From Aliidiomarina celeris (GTDB lineage: Bacteria; Pseudomonadota; Gammaproteobacteria; Enterobacterales; Alteromonadaceae), in contig NZ_QMIL01000006.1 in assembly GCF_003316875.1 (NCBI RefSeq), forward strand, positions 62,001-126,000: a DNA stretch of 64,000 nt. The letters are read 5' to 3'. A program made the position numbers and the translations under genes. The notes under the pieces are model-generated. The model was not told where the DNA came from, ran no database searches, and worked only from the letters and a program-made list of their open reading frames with translations. How positions within the stretch are numbered: position 1 is the first letter of the stretch; each line of letters opens with the position of its first letter. This document shows, in pieces, positions 53,821-63,523 of the stretch.

Positions 53821-56541
53821 ATGAAGCAATCGAAGTTATTTATTGCTATCGCCACTGCCTTGTTGTCTCAGCCGCTTGCGGCTGGGGAAACAGAGGCCGA
53901 CACCCAAGCGCCGGAGCAAGTGGCTATAGCGGCAGAAGCAGAAGCGGCAGCAGAAGCTGCCGCGGAAGCGGAGCAGCGCATTAACGAAGTAGTACGTGAG
54001 CGTGCTGTTGAACGCATTCAAGTTACCGGCCGGCAAATGAGCTCTGCCGCTATTGTTGCTGCAGAGCGTCGCGAACAACCGCAAGTAGCGGATTACTTGG
54101 ACTCGGTATCGATTGGTCGAATTGGTGACTCAGATGTAGCTTCGGCGCTTCGCCGAATTACCGGGCTTACCTTAGTCGATAACAAGTTTATTTATGTGCG
54201 GGGTTTAGGTGAACGTTATTCGTCTACTTTGCTCAACGGTGGCATGGTGCCGAGCCCAGACCCAACCCGCAACGTAATTCCACTGGACATGTTTCCGACC
54301 AGCATTATCGAGAGTTTGGTTGTTCAGAAAAGCTTTTCAGTGTTTGAACCGGCCTCTTTTGGTGGCGGTGGTGTGAACATTCGTACACTCAATTTACCGC
54401 GTGAGCGGTTTTTCGAGTTTTCGGTGGGGGCGGGGTTTAACTCCGAGAACAGTAACAAGGGATTGAACTATGCAGGTGGTGGCGACGACTGGCGCGGTCG
54501 TGACGACGGTACTCGCAGCATTTCCCCAGTATTAAATAATGCACTTGAGCAGTATGGCTCGCTTGAACCTATTGCTATTGCACAAGCCCTTGGCGGTGTT
54601 ACGGTTGAAAATCTTAACCAAGCACAAGCGATTAACCGCGACTTAGGCTTAGCGCTCAACCGTAATATGGGCATTACCGAAAAATCGATAGGCCCGGACT
54701 TTGACGCCAGCTTGAGCTACGGTGACCGCTTTCAGCTGAGCGACGATTTAAGTTTTGGTTTGATGACAGCGGTTTCTTATGACCAAAGCACCAAGAATAT
54801 CGACGAGCAAGAGCGCTACTACTCGATTACCACCAATAACGCGCTTACGCCTTTGGTGGCGTTCGACGACATTTCGGGCACGGAATACAGCACCAAGCTT
54901 TCGGGCATTTTAAACTTGGGGTTGAATTACCGAAACGAGCACAAGTTAGAAACCACCTCTGTTTACTTGCTCGACACCGCCGACGAAGTGAAAATGAAAG
55001 TGGGCGATACCATTGAAACCATTAACGAGCTGAACCGCGAGAACGTCGACTATTCAGTGCGTTATGAAGAACGTACTTTGGTGGCTAATCAGGTACGTGG
55101 GTCGCATGTGTTCAGTTGGCTTGGTGACTTTGGTGTAAATTGGCAATACACCGACGCAAAAGCCCGTCGCTACGCGCCGGGCGAGGTGGAATATCGCTAT
55201 TTGCGCAACTATAGCAACGGCGATGCAGACGGGAGCGACTACACGCAAGCGCTACGACGGAGCGACAACGCCGCGCTGTATTTGTTCAGCGACATGGTCG
55301 ACAACACGGAAAATGGTCGCGTTGACATGAGTTTGCCTTTGTCGTTGAGCAGCTGGGAACTCGAGCTGCAAGGTGGCTATTTTTACTACCAACGTGCTCG
55401 CCGTTCAGAAGTGGATCGCTTCAAACTCGACAGCCGTGGTTTTAGTAATATCGAGCTCCAGCAGTCATTTTCGAGCATTTTCTCCGACGAAAATATTCTC
55501 GATCCAAGCAAAAAATTCCGTATTTCAGACGTAACCGCGCAGGCCGACGACTATGTTGCGGCGCAGCAGCTAGATGCTTATTACTTGGGTGTGGACGCAC
55601 TACTGAACTACACCTGGCGGTTTAATTTCGGTGTGCGTTATGAAGACTTCCGGCAAATTGCGTTGCCGCTTAACCCTGCCTCGGGTCAAGTGCAAGGCAA
55701 TGTAGGGGATTACCCGTTGCTCGACGATGATCTCTACCCAAGTTTGGCCATTACATGGCTTTATCACCCCGATATGCAATTACGTTTCGGGGTAAGTGAA
55801 ACGGTAGTGCGGCCAGATTTACGCGAAGTTACCCCGGTACTTTATGTGGATCCGCTCACAGACTTTAAAGTGATAGGCTTCTCTGACCTTGCAAGCTCGA
55901 AGCTTACTAACTTAGATGTGCGCTGGGAATGGTACACCTACTCGGGTGCGTCGTTGAGTGTGGGCGCTTTCTACAAAGACATTAATGCGCCGATTGAAAC
56001 CGTAGAAATATTGGGTTCAGACGGTAACTTGTTAGTGTCGTTTAGAAACGCTGAAACGGGCCATGTGTATGGTGTAGAAACGGAGTTTGTAAAACCTCTC
56101 GACGACATGTTCGGCGGTGCCTTGAACGGATTCTTTGTGGCTGGGAACTTAACCTTAAGCGACTCTGAAATTGAAATTCAGCGTTTAGGGGAGTCGAATA
56201 TTACCAACTTAAAACGCAGAATGTCAGGGCACTCCGAATATGTGTTGAACACCCAGTTGGGATATGACTCAAGTAACGAGAAACATTCCGCAACGCTCAG
56301 CTATAACGTGTTTGGAGAGCGTATTACCTTCGCAGGTGTAGACGGTAAAGACGACGCCTACGAGCAACCGTTTCATTCACTCGATTTCACTTACTCTTAT
56401 TACCCTATGGACGGTATGAGCGTGAAACTCGGCATGAAAAATTTGCTGGGTGAGTCGGTTGAAATTCTGCAACAGGGCGAAATACTGCAACGTAGAGAGC
56501 CTGGTGCCAGTATTAGTGCCAGTTTAAGCTATCGCTTTTAA
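53821..56541 (+). CDS. TonB-dependent outer-membrane receptor, Pho-regulated context
   Basis: A 906-residue receptor starting at the ATG at 53821 (weak SD AAGGG; the frame is open back into the lipoprotein gene). Signal peptide about 1-21 (SQPLAAG), then an unusual Ala/Glu-rich helical stretch (about 30-60), a TonB-box-like ERIQVTG, and a plug domain (about 75-200: SDVASALRRITGLTLVDNKF, YVRGLGERYSSTLLNGG, FGGGGVNIRT). The 22-strand barrel follows, ending ASISASLSYRF with terminal Phe. It would import a bulky ligand using TonB-ExbBD, not encoded here. The ligand is unknown; position in the Pho island points to organophosphate, phosphorylated polymer or nucleic-acid-derived material. A strong terminator follows. 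Confidence 0.9.
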   Translation: MKQSKLFIAIATALLSQPLAAGETEADTQAPEQVAIAAEAEAAAEAAAEAEQRINEVVRERAVERIQVTGRQMSSAAIVAAERREQPQVADYLDSVSIGRIGDSDVASALRRITGLTLVDNKFIYVRGLGERYSSTLLNGGMVPSPDPTRNVIPLDMFPTSIIESLVVQKSFSVFEPASFGGGGVNIRTLNLPRERFFEFSVGAGFNSENSNKGLNYAGGGDDWRGRDDGTRSISPVLNNALEQYGSLEPIAIAQALGGVTVENLNQAQAINRDLGLALNRNMGITEKSIGPDFDASLSYGDRFQLSDDLSFGLMTAVSYDQSTKNIDEQERYYSITTNNALTPLVAFDDISGTEYSTKLSGILNLGLNYRNEHKLETTSVYLLDTADEVKMKVGDTIETINELNRENVDYSVRYEERTLVANQVRGSHVFSWLGDFGVNWQYTDAKARRYAPGEVEYRYLRNYSNGDADGSDYTQALRRSDNAALYLFSDMVDNTENGRVDMSLPLSLSSWELELQGGYFYYQRARRSEVDRFKLDSRGFSNIELQQSFSSIFSDENILDPSKKFRISDVTAQADDYVAAQQLDAYYLGVDALLNYTWRFNFGVRYEDFRQIALPLNPASGQVQGNVGDYPLLDDDLYPSLAITWLYHPDMQLRFGVSETVVRPDLREVTPVLYVDPLTDFKVIGFSDLASSKLTNLDVRWEWYTYSGASLSVGAFYKDINAPIETVEILGSDGNLLVSFRNAETGHVYGVETEFVKPLDDMFGGALNGFFVAGNLTLSDSEIEIQRLGESNITNLKRRMSGHSEYVLNTQLGYDSSNEKHSATLSYNVFGERITFAGVDGKDDAYEQPFHSLDFTYSYYPMDGMSVKLGMKNLLGESVEILQQGEILQRREPGASISASLSYRF

Positions 56542-56565
56542 GTAAATTCGCTTTTGCAGTGAAGA

Positions 56566-56600
56566 AAAACCCCTGACTTTTCAAAAGGTCAGGGGTTTTG
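56566..56600 (+). terminator. Terminator after the TonB-dependent receptor gene
   Basis: Perfect 12-bp stem AAAACCCCTGAC / GTCAGGGGTTTT with a TTTTCAAAAG loop that can extend the pairing. It separates the receptor transcript from pstS. Confidence 0.92.
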
Positions 56601-56617
56601 TGTTGTTTTCGTGACGG

Positions 56618-56635
56618 CTGTAACAAAACTGCAAT
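56618..56635 (+). promoter_or_regulatory. Pho box upstream of pstS
   Basis: CTGTAACAAAACTGCAAT (56618-56635) keeps the CTGT....AAAACTG..AT skeleton with 11-bp spaced halves. A -10 about 10 bp downstream is weak (TTAAGC). It sits 55 bp before pstS. Confidence 0.72.
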
Positions 56636-56690
56636 TTTAACGCGTTAAGCTACGCCCAACTTAGTTTTGTTCCTAATTGGGAGAACGAAA

Positions 56691-57665
56691 ATGTTAAAAA
56701 CGAAACGAATCCTTGCGGTGGCTACCGCTGCACTTTTGGGCTTTAGCAGCCATGTAATGGCCGATATTGATCCAAACCTACCAAATTATGAGCGTGCGTC
56801 TGGCGTGTCGGGGAATTTAAACTCGATTGGCTCCGACACATTGAACAACTTAATGACGTTGTGGGCAGAAGAATTTAATAAATTCTACCCCAACGTAAAT
56901 GTGCAAATTCAAGGTGCGGGCTCTTCTACTGCGCCACCTGCGCTCACCGAAGGCACTGCTATTCTTGCGCCGATGAGCCGAGAAATGCGCCAGTCTGAAA
57001 TTGAAGCTTTTGAAAACCGCTATGGCTACGCACCTTACCCGTTGCCTGTTGCCATTGACATGGTGGCGGTGTTTGTAAATAAAGACAACCCCATTGAAGG
57101 GCTGTCGTTGCCGCAAGTAGACGCTATTTTTTCGGCTACCCGCCGTGGTGGCCACCCGGAAAATGTATCACGTTGGGGCCAAGTTGGCTTAACGGGTGCT
57201 TGGGCAAACCGTGATTTTGCACTTTACAGCCGTAATGCGGTGTCAGGAACTTATGGGTTCTTTAAAGACATGGCGTTGTTTGGTGGTGATTTCAAATCAA
57301 GCATTAATGAACAGCCGGGCTCGTCTTCGGTAGTACAAGGTGTGTCGGAATCAATTAACGGTATTGGTTATTCCGGTATTGGTTACACCACCTCAAGTGT
57401 ACGCGCTATTCCGCTTGCAGCTGAAACCGGCGCGCCTTTCTTCGAGCCAACGGGTGATAATGCAGCAACGGGCGACTATCCATTGTCGCGTTATTTGTAC
57501 GTTTACATTAACAAGCACCCGAATCGTCCACTCGACCCAATGGTGCGTGAGTTCGTGAAAATGCTCTATTCTAATGTTGGACAAGGCGTAGTGTTCCGCG
57601 ACGGTTACGTGCCTTTGCCTGCCACAGTAGGTAACCGCGTAATGGCCGACTTAGGCATTGAGTAA
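56691..57665 (+). CDS. pstS: Phosphate ABC transporter periplasmic binding protein
   Basis: Captures phosphate in the periplasm for the PstCAB permease. 324 residues. The ATG at 56691 follows GGGAGA; the open frame upstream is unsupported. Signal peptide about 1-24 (SHVMAD). Phosphate-binding elements are [28 protein letters not shown], and the [11 protein letters not shown] segment (Arg and Ser/Thr ligands), followed by GIGYSGIGY. This is the PstS variant with IGSDT instead of the enteric GAGATFP start. A terminator lies between pstS and pstC, so pstS mRNA can be made in excess. Confidence 0.94.
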   Translation: MLKTKRILAVATAALLGFSSHVMADIDPNLPNYERASGVSGNLNSIGSDTLNNLMTLWAEEFNKFYPNVNVQIQGAGSSTAPPALTEGTAILAPMSREMRQSEIEAFENRYGYAPYPLPVAIDMVAVFVNKDNPIEGLSLPQVDAIFSATRRGGHPENVSRWGQVGLTGAWANRDFALYSRNAVSGTYGFFKDMALFGGDFKSSINEQPGSSSVVQGVSESINGIGYSGIGYTTSSVRAIPLAAETGAPFFEPTGDNAATGDYPLSRYLYVYINKHPNRPLDPMVREFVKMLYSNVGQGVVFRDGYVPLPATVGNRVMADLGIE

Positions 57666-57685
57666 CACCGTTTTAAGAAAAGCGA

Positions 57686-57710
57686 AGGCGCCAAGGAGGG
57701 CGCCTTTTTT
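57686..57710 (+). terminator. Terminator between pstS and pstC
   Basis: AGGCGCC / GGCGCCT stem with AAGGAG loop, followed by six Ts (57705-57710). Confidence 0.9.
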
Positions 57711-57738
57711 CGTTGCAGTTTAGTGACGCAATTATGAC

Positions 57739-57784
57739 AATATGACAGTTCTGTCACAATGCTGTCATATTTCGTTTTTATACT
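57739..57784 (+). promoter_or_regulatory. Strong Pho box and promoter for pstCAB-phoU
   Basis: CTGTCACAATGCTGTCAT (57751-57768) is a near-perfect Pho box. TATACT (57779-57784) follows after exactly 10 bp. Upstream, reverse-orientation half-sites (ATGACA and ATGACAG, 57742-57748) face it and form TGACAG-TT-CTGTCA. It gives pstC its own PhoB-activated start downstream of the pstS terminator. Confidence 0.88.
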
Positions 57785-57822
57785 AGCCGCAAATTGGTCA
57801 TCCACCATTTTGAGAGACAACC

Positions 57823-60120
57823 ATGACAGAATCAGTAGCATCTGCCCGCGGTAAGGCTAACGACTCGAAGCTGCCTTCGGCGGAACTGCGAGCCAAGCGC
57901 CGCCGGGTACGAACGTTAAAAGACAAAATTTCGCGTATTGGAATTACTTCGGCCGGTTACGGCGTGGTGTTTTCTCTTGCGCTTATTTTTATATACCTAT
58001 TCTATGAAGTGCTACCGATTTTAAAGGGTGCTTCTATTGAGCCGCAGGCTACCTTTAGTTTACCGGGTGTTACTGAACAAGACCCTCTCGCTCACCTCAT
58101 TATGGAGCGTTACCAAGAGCTAGGAGTGAGTTTTTCTGCACAAGGGCAGGTTACTTTTTTTAACAGTAAAACGGGCGCAGTAAGCAAGCAAGAGCAGGTG
58201 CCGGTCGCCGAAGGCTTAAGCACTACCACATTTGCTGCGGGTGAAGCCATTGGTGGCTTAACGGCCTACGGTTTGAGTAATGGTGCTGTTGTATTTACCA
58301 AGCCGCATTACGAATTATCTTTTCCGAATGACCAGCGAGAAATAACACCCCGCCTAAGTTTTCCTTACGGCGAAGCACCAATTCAAGTCGACCCGCAGGG
58401 TCAGCCATTTACCATGCTCACTATTCAGGAGTCGACACGCGGCCGCCCGCAAGCCTTTGCTGTCGGCCTTACTGTAGATCAACGCCTAGTGGCTGCGCGC
58501 ATTGCGACCCGCGAAAACTTGTTCACCGGTGCGATTACAACCCAGGTGACACGCGCTGAGTTACCCGAAATACCCAATACGCCAACGAAAATGTTGGTCG
58601 ACAAGTCGTTCCGTAACTTATTTATTGCCGACGAAGCCGGCAACCTGCATTACCTCGACTTAACCGACCTGAATCAGGCGCGTTGGGTGCAGTCGGTAGA
58701 CGCCAGCCCGAACGACGCCATTACTGCCATGGACTTCTTGGTCGGCTCGGTGTCGATTATTGTCGGCACCGAAAAAGGCGAGTTGAGCCAATGGTTCTTG
58801 GTGCGCGACGAAGACAACAATTATGCACTCGAACGGATACGCGACTTTCAGCCGCACAATGCAGCGATTCGTAAAATAGCGCCCGAATATACCCGTAAGG
58901 GCTTTGTAGCCGTTGACGACAAGGGCCAAGTAGGGCTGCACTACGGAACTTCGTCGCGTACCTTGTTGATTGAAGATGCCGAGCAAGGGCCGCTGCATAA
59001 CGTAGCCATGTCGCCGGTTGATAAAGCCATATTTACGCTCAACAACCAGCAGCAGGTAACCTATTACTCCGTGTGGAATGAGCACCCGCAGCTGTCACTC
59101 AAAGCCCTGTGGAGCCGTGTTTGGTATGAAGGCCGCAGCGAGCCCGAGTATATTTGGCAGTCGTCGTCTGCAAACGACGAATTTGAGTCAAAGTTCTCGC
59201 TCATGCCGCTCACTGTCGGCACGCTGAAAGCGGCATTCTTTGCCATGTTATTTGCGATGCCACTGGGCATTATGGCGGCCATTTACACCGCCTATTTTAT
59301 GACCCCAAAACTGCGCGGAGTGGTAAAGCCGACCATTGAAATAATGGAAGCATTGCCCACCGTTATTCTTGGCTTCTTGGCCGGTTTGTGGCTTGCCCCC
59401 TTTATGGAAAGTAACTTACCCGCGGTGTTCTCATTGCTGCTGGGCTTACCTTTAATGATGCTGCTTATGGCCTTTGCGTGGAAGTCGATGCCTAGCAACG
59501 TACGCAACCGCGTACCGGCGGGCTGGGAAGCGGTTCTGCTGATTCCTATCGTGGTGGTGTTTGGCTACATTGCCGTGGTTGCGAGCCCGTACATTGAAGT
59601 TGCTTTTTTCGACGGCAGCATGCGCCAATGGCTCACCGATAACGGCATTACTTACGACCAGCGTAATGCTCTTGTAGTAGGCGTTGCCATGGGTTTTGCG
59701 GTAATTCCAACGATTTACTCTATTGCCGAAGACGCAGTGTTCAATGTGCCCAAGCACCTTACACAAGGCTCTTTGGCTTTGGGTGCAACGCCGTGGCAAA
59801 CCATGATGGGCGTGGTATTACCCACGGCAAGCCCAGGTATTTTCTCGGCGTTAATGATCGGTTTTGGCCGTGCCGTTGGGGAAACCATGATTGTGCTTAT
59901 GGCGACGGGAAACAGCCCCATTGTGAACTTCAATATTTTCGAAGGCATGCGTACCTTGTCGGCCAACATTGCAGTGGAGTTGCCAGAAACGGCGGTGGGT
60001 AGTTCGCACTTCCGCATTTTGTTCTTGGCGGCGTTGGTGTTGTTTACCTTCACCTTTATTTTGAACACCATTGCGGAAGTGGTACGCCAACGCTTACGCA
60101 AACGTTACAGCAGCTTGTAA
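57823..60120 (+). CDS. pstC: Phosphate ABC transporter permease PstC, long form
   Basis: Inner-membrane permease subunit of the high-affinity phosphate importer. At 765 residues it is more than twice the enteric PstC (319). Order: a basic cytoplasmic start, one helix (about 45-65), a periplasmic region of about 390 residues with repeated WD-like strands (NLHYLDLTDLNQ, GTEKGELSQWFL, GFVAVDDKGQVGLHY, IFTLNNQQQVTYYSV) that looks like a beta-propeller, then the usual permease helices (about 465-765) with EALPTVILGFLAGL and the EAA-like loop [20 protein letters not shown]. Long PstC proteins are usual in Alteromonadales and Vibrionales; the role of the extra domain is not established. Confidence 0.93.
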   Translation: MTESVASARGKANDSKLPSAELRAKRRRVRTLKDKISRIGITSAGYGVVFSLALIFIYLFYEVLPILKGASIEPQATFSLPGVTEQDPLAHLIMERYQELGVSFSAQGQVTFFNSKTGAVSKQEQVPVAEGLSTTTFAAGEAIGGLTAYGLSNGAVVFTKPHYELSFPNDQREITPRLSFPYGEAPIQVDPQGQPFTMLTIQESTRGRPQAFAVGLTVDQRLVAARIATRENLFTGAITTQVTRAELPEIPNTPTKMLVDKSFRNLFIADEAGNLHYLDLTDLNQARWVQSVDASPNDAITAMDFLVGSVSIIVGTEKGELSQWFLVRDEDNNYALERIRDFQPHNAAIRKIAPEYTRKGFVAVDDKGQVGLHYGTSSRTLLIEDAEQGPLHNVAMSPVDKAIFTLNNQQQVTYYSVWNEHPQLSLKALWSRVWYEGRSEPEYIWQSSSANDEFESKFSLMPLTVGTLKAAFFAMLFAMPLGIMAAIYTAYFMTPKLRGVVKPTIEIMEALPTVILGFLAGLWLAPFMESNLPAVFSLLLGLPLMMLLMAFAWKSMPSNVRNRVPAGWEAVLLIPIVVVFGYIAVVASPYIEVAFFDGSMRQWLTDNGITYDQRNALVVGVAMGFAVIPTIYSIAEDAVFNVPKHLTQGSLALGATPWQTMMGVVLPTASPGIFSALMIGFGRAVGETMIVLMATGNSPIVNFNIFEGMRTLSANIAVELPETAVGSSHFRILFLAALVLFTFTFILNTIAEVVRQRLRKRYSSL

Positions 60121-60135
60121 GGTTGGGGAAAAGTT

Positions 60136-61815
60136 ATGAAGAATTGGTTTAAAAGCGGCGCCCCGTGGATTTGGCTTACAGGTGGGGCGGTAACGCTCAG
60201 TGTCGTTATGGTTGCAGGGTTACTAGGACTCATTGCGGTACGTGGCTTTAGTCACTTTTGGCCCAGTGACGTGGCTAAAATTGAAATTACCGACCCCGTT
60301 AGTCAAGAGCGCAGCGTTCTTTTAGGAGAAATTGTGCGCTCGGAAGGAATTACCGCAGTAACCGCTCGCGAGGCGGGGAATACAGTGCCGGAAGGGCAGG
60401 AAATTGTAACCCGTTACCTGATCAAACAAGGCAACCGCGACCAGCTCGGTACCGACTTTGTGTGGCGCTTCGAGTTTGGCATGAGTGACTTTGAGTACCC
60501 AGCAGGCGTGTATGTGATAGAACGGCGCGAGTGGGGTAACTTTTACGGGTTTCCTAAGGCTATTCAGATCGACGGGCAAACCACTACTGAGCTAACGAGC
60601 GGTAGCAGTGAACAATTTCACCAACAGGTGCAGGCTGCCGTGGCTGAAGCCGTTGCCACGCACCATAGTATTCGCAAAATTGAACGTGGCGACATTGGCG
60701 CGCTCAACACTCAACTTGAGCGCTTGCGGCTGCAAGAGCGGCAACTCGACTTAGACGGTGTAGCCGGCAGTGAAAGAGCTACAATTCAAGCCGACATTGA
60801 CAGCCAACGCGCTGCTATTGAAGCCGACTATTTGGTGTTACGTAATGAGCTTGATGCGCTTTACGCCGACATGCGCCGCAATACGCTCGTCATGGAAATG
60901 GTCGATGGCCGCGAAGCGTCGATTCGGTTCGCCGATGTGGTTTCCATTATTATGCCGAACGATATGAGCGCGCTGCAAAAATGGGGCGAATACTTTCATC
61001 GCGTTTGGGGCTTTTTAACCGACGAGCCGCGTGAAGCGAACACCGAAGGCGGTATTTTCCCGGCAATTTTTGGCACCATTACCATGGTGTTCGTAATGTC
61101 GATTATGGTAACGCCTTTTGGTGTTTTGGCGGCCATCTACTTACGTGAATACGCCAAACAAGGCACAGTAACCAAGATTGTGCGTATATCGGTGTATAAC
61201 CTAGCCGGTGTGCCCTCTATTGTGTACGGAGTGTTTGGTCTTGGCTTCTTTATTTACTTTTTGGGTGGCAACATTGACCGTATATTCTATGAAGCCGCAT
61301 TGCCGTCGCCAACTTTTGGTACGCCGGGGCTGTTCTGGGCGTCGTTAACCTTAGCGTTATTAACGCTCCCCGTGGTGATTGTGTCGACCGAAGAAGGCTT
61401 AGCGCGGATTCCGAGCACTATTCGGCAAGGCTCGCTGGCGCTCGGCGCAACCAAATCGGAAACCTTATGGCGAGTTGTAGTGCCCTTGGCAACACCGGGT
61501 ATGATGACCGGGCTTATTTTGGCCATTGCCCGTGCAGCCGGTGAAGTAGCGCCGTTAATGCTGGTGGGCGTGGTTAAATTAGCGCCCACCTTGCCGATTG
61601 ACGGAGAGTTTCCGTTTATTCACCTTGAGCGCAAGATCATGCACTTAGGTTTCCATATTTTTGACGTGGGCTTCCAAAGCCCGAATGTTGAAGCGGCACG
61701 CCCGCTGGTATACGCCACCGCGCTTACGTTAGTGGCATTAATTGTGATTTTGAACCTGACCGCGATTGCGATCCGCAACCACTTGCGTGAGAAGTATCGC
61801 AGCGACTCAGACTAA
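60136..61815 (+). CDS. pstA: Phosphate ABC transporter permease PstA, long form
   Basis: Second permease subunit of PstSCAB. 559 residues against 296 in E. coli. Helix 1 (about 15-38) is followed by a large periplasmic insert of about 260 residues that includes a coiled coil (about 190-250, rich in Leu, Arg and Gln: [18 protein letters not shown]), then the permease core (about 310-555) with [15 protein letters not shown] and the EAA-like [20 protein letters not shown]. It starts 15 bp after pstC. The insert may pair with the extra PstC domain in the periplasm. Confidence 0.93.
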   Translation: MKNWFKSGAPWIWLTGGAVTLSVVMVAGLLGLIAVRGFSHFWPSDVAKIEITDPVSQERSVLLGEIVRSEGITAVTAREAGNTVPEGQEIVTRYLIKQGNRDQLGTDFVWRFEFGMSDFEYPAGVYVIERREWGNFYGFPKAIQIDGQTTTELTSGSSEQFHQQVQAAVAEAVATHHSIRKIERGDIGALNTQLERLRLQERQLDLDGVAGSERATIQADIDSQRAAIEADYLVLRNELDALYADMRRNTLVMEMVDGREASIRFADVVSIIMPNDMSALQKWGEYFHRVWGFLTDEPREANTEGGIFPAIFGTITMVFVMSIMVTPFGVLAAIYLREYAKQGTVTKIVRISVYNLAGVPSIVYGVFGLGFFIYFLGGNIDRIFYEAALPSPTFGTPGLFWASLTLALLTLPVVIVSTEEGLARIPSTIRQGSLALGATKSETLWRVVVPLATPGMMTGLILAIARAAGEVAPLMLVGVVKLAPTLPIDGEFPFIHLERKIMHLGFHIFDVGFQSPNVEAARPLVYATALTLVALIVILNLTAIAIRNHLREKYRSDSD

Positions 61816-61825
61816 GGAGCAAGCC

Positions 61826-62707
61826 ATGGCAACTTCAACACAACCGAATTCAGCAACAGAGACGAATACCATTATGAGTACAGAGCAACAGGCAAAGCCG
61901 ACCATTAAAACGCAGCTCCAGCAAGACGGCGTTGCCGAGCAGCTGGCAGACCTTGAAATTAAATTAAAGGTGAACAACTTGCGGCTTTCTTATGGCGAGA
62001 GCGAAGCGCTCAAAGGCATAAACCTCGATATTCCAAAGAACCGCGTAACCGCTTTTATCGGACCTTCAGGCTGCGGTAAGTCGACGTTATTGCGCTGTTT
62101 TAACCGGATGAACGACTTGGTAGACAACTGCACGATTACGGGTGAAATTGTGCTCGACGGGCAAAATATCTATCAGCCGAAAGTAGACGTAGCCGAATTG
62201 CGTCGGCAAGTGGGTATGGTGTTCCAAAAACCGAACCCGTTTCCTAAGTCAATTTATGAAAATGTGGCCTATGGTTTACGCTTACAGGGTGTGAACGACC
62301 GCCGTACCCTCGACGAGGTGGTAGAAACCTCACTACGAGGCGCTGCATTATGGGACGAAGTGAAAGATCGTTTGCATGACAATGCCTTCGGCTTGTCGGG
62401 CGGCCAGCAACAGCGTTTGGTTATTGCCCGTGCAATTGCAATTGAGCCGGAAGTATTATTGCTCGACGAGCCGGCCTCGGCGCTCGACCCTATTTCAACG
62501 TTAAAAATTGAAGAATTAATTAACGAGCTTAAAGAGCAATACACCATTGTGATCGTAACCCACAACATGCAACAAGCGGCGCGGGTTTCCGACTTCACGG
62601 CGTTCTTGTACATGGGGCAGTTGATTGAGCATGCAGACACCAACGCATTGTTTACCACACCCATGAAAAAACAAACAGAAGACTACATTACGGGTCGCTA
62701 CGGCTAA
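61826..62707 (+). CDS. pstB: Phosphate ABC transporter ATP-binding protein PstB
   Basis: ATPase that powers phosphate import and, with PhoU, signals to PhoR. The ATG at 61826 has AAGGAG six bases upstream; the frame is open into pstA, and an ATG at 61874 (MSTEQQAKP) is a less likely start. 293 residues with a polar N-terminal extension of about 40. Walker [11 protein letters not shown]-loop [11 protein letters not shown], signature LSGGQQQR, Walker [13 protein letters not shown] and switch VTHNM are intact. Confidence 0.97.
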   Translation: MATSTQPNSATETNTIMSTEQQAKPTIKTQLQQDGVAEQLADLEIKLKVNNLRLSYGESEALKGINLDIPKNRVTAFIGPSGCGKSTLLRCFNRMNDLVDNCTITGEIVLDGQNIYQPKVDVAELRRQVGMVFQKPNPFPKSIYENVAYGLRLQGVNDRRTLDEVVETSLRGAALWDEVKDRLHDNAFGLSGGQQQRLVIARAIAIEPEVLLLDEPASALDPISTLKIEELINELKEQYTIVIVTHNMQQAARVSDFTAFLYMGQLIEHADTNALFTTPMKKQTEDYITGRYG

Positions 62708-62718
62708 GGTGAGAGCAA

Positions 62719-63435
62719 ATGGATAAGTTAAATTTAGGCAAGCATATTTCCGGCAAGTTTAATGAAGAGCTTGAGTCGGTAATGAGCAAAGTACTGGCTA
62801 TGGGCGGTTTGGTTGAAAAACAGCTCATGGACGCCTTAGAGGCAATTCAAAAAAGCGACCAAGAACTGGCCGAGCGAGTACTTAAAAGCGATCGCAAAAT
62901 AAATGAGCTGGAGCTTGAAATTGACCAAGCCTGCACGCGTATTATTGCCAAACGCCAACCCACAGCGAGCGACTTGCGCTTAGTGCTTTCGATATTAAAA
63001 GCCATTTCAGACCTTGAACGTATGGGCGACGAAGTGGAGCGGCTTGCTCATGTGGCGCAAGAGTCGTTTAGCAAAGACCAAGAACATTTATTGGTAAGCC
63101 TAGAGAACTTAGGCCAGCTGGTGTTAGTGATGCTACGCCAAGTGCTCGACGCCTTCGCCCGAATGGACGAAGAAGCTGCGTACTCTGTACACCAACAAGA
63201 CGCCAGCGCTGATCGGCAATACGAAGCCTTAACGCGCCAACTCATGACCTACATGATGGAAGACTCGCGCAGTATTCCAAAAATTATGGACGTGCTGTGG
63301 GCTGCGCGCTCGCTTGAACGTATTGGCGACCGTTGCCAAAATATTGCCGAGTACATTATTTTCTTTGTACGCGGTAAAGATGTACGCCACATGTCGCCGG
63401 CGTCTATGGAAAACACGGTAAAAGGCATTCGTTAA
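62719..63435 (+). CDS. phoU: Phosphate signalling complex protein PhoU
   Basis: Negative regulator of the Pho regulon; it links the Pst transporter to PhoR and limits phosphate uptake. 238 residues forming two three-helix bundles, each with the metal-binding E/DxxxD pattern (ISDLERMGDEVERLAH in the first, SLERIGDRCQNIAEYIIF in the second). It is the last gene of the pstC-pstA-pstB-phoU operon and is followed by a terminator. Confidence 0.97.
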   Translation: MDKLNLGKHISGKFNEELESVMSKVLAMGGLVEKQLMDALEAIQKSDQELAERVLKSDRKINELELEIDQACTRIIAKRQPTASDLRLVLSILKAISDLERMGDEVERLAHVAQESFSKDQEHLLVSLENLGQLVLVMLRQVLDAFARMDEEAAYSVHQQDASADRQYEALTRQLMTYMMEDSRSIPKIMDVLWAARSLERIGDRCQNIAEYIIFFVRGKDVRHMSPASMENTVKGIR

Positions 63436-63468
63436 TTTTCACTTTGCAGTGAATGCCGTTACACTAAG

Positions 63469-63502
63469 CGCGCTTTTCGCAAACAACGAAAGCGCGTTTT
63501 TT
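63469..63502 (+). terminator. Terminator after phoU
   Basis: CGCGCTTT pairs with AAAGCGCG, with an inner CG/CG pair across one bulged T, followed by six Ts (63497-63502). Confidence 0.82.
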
Positions 63503-63523
63503 CTTTGGGCAAAGGTATTGGCA

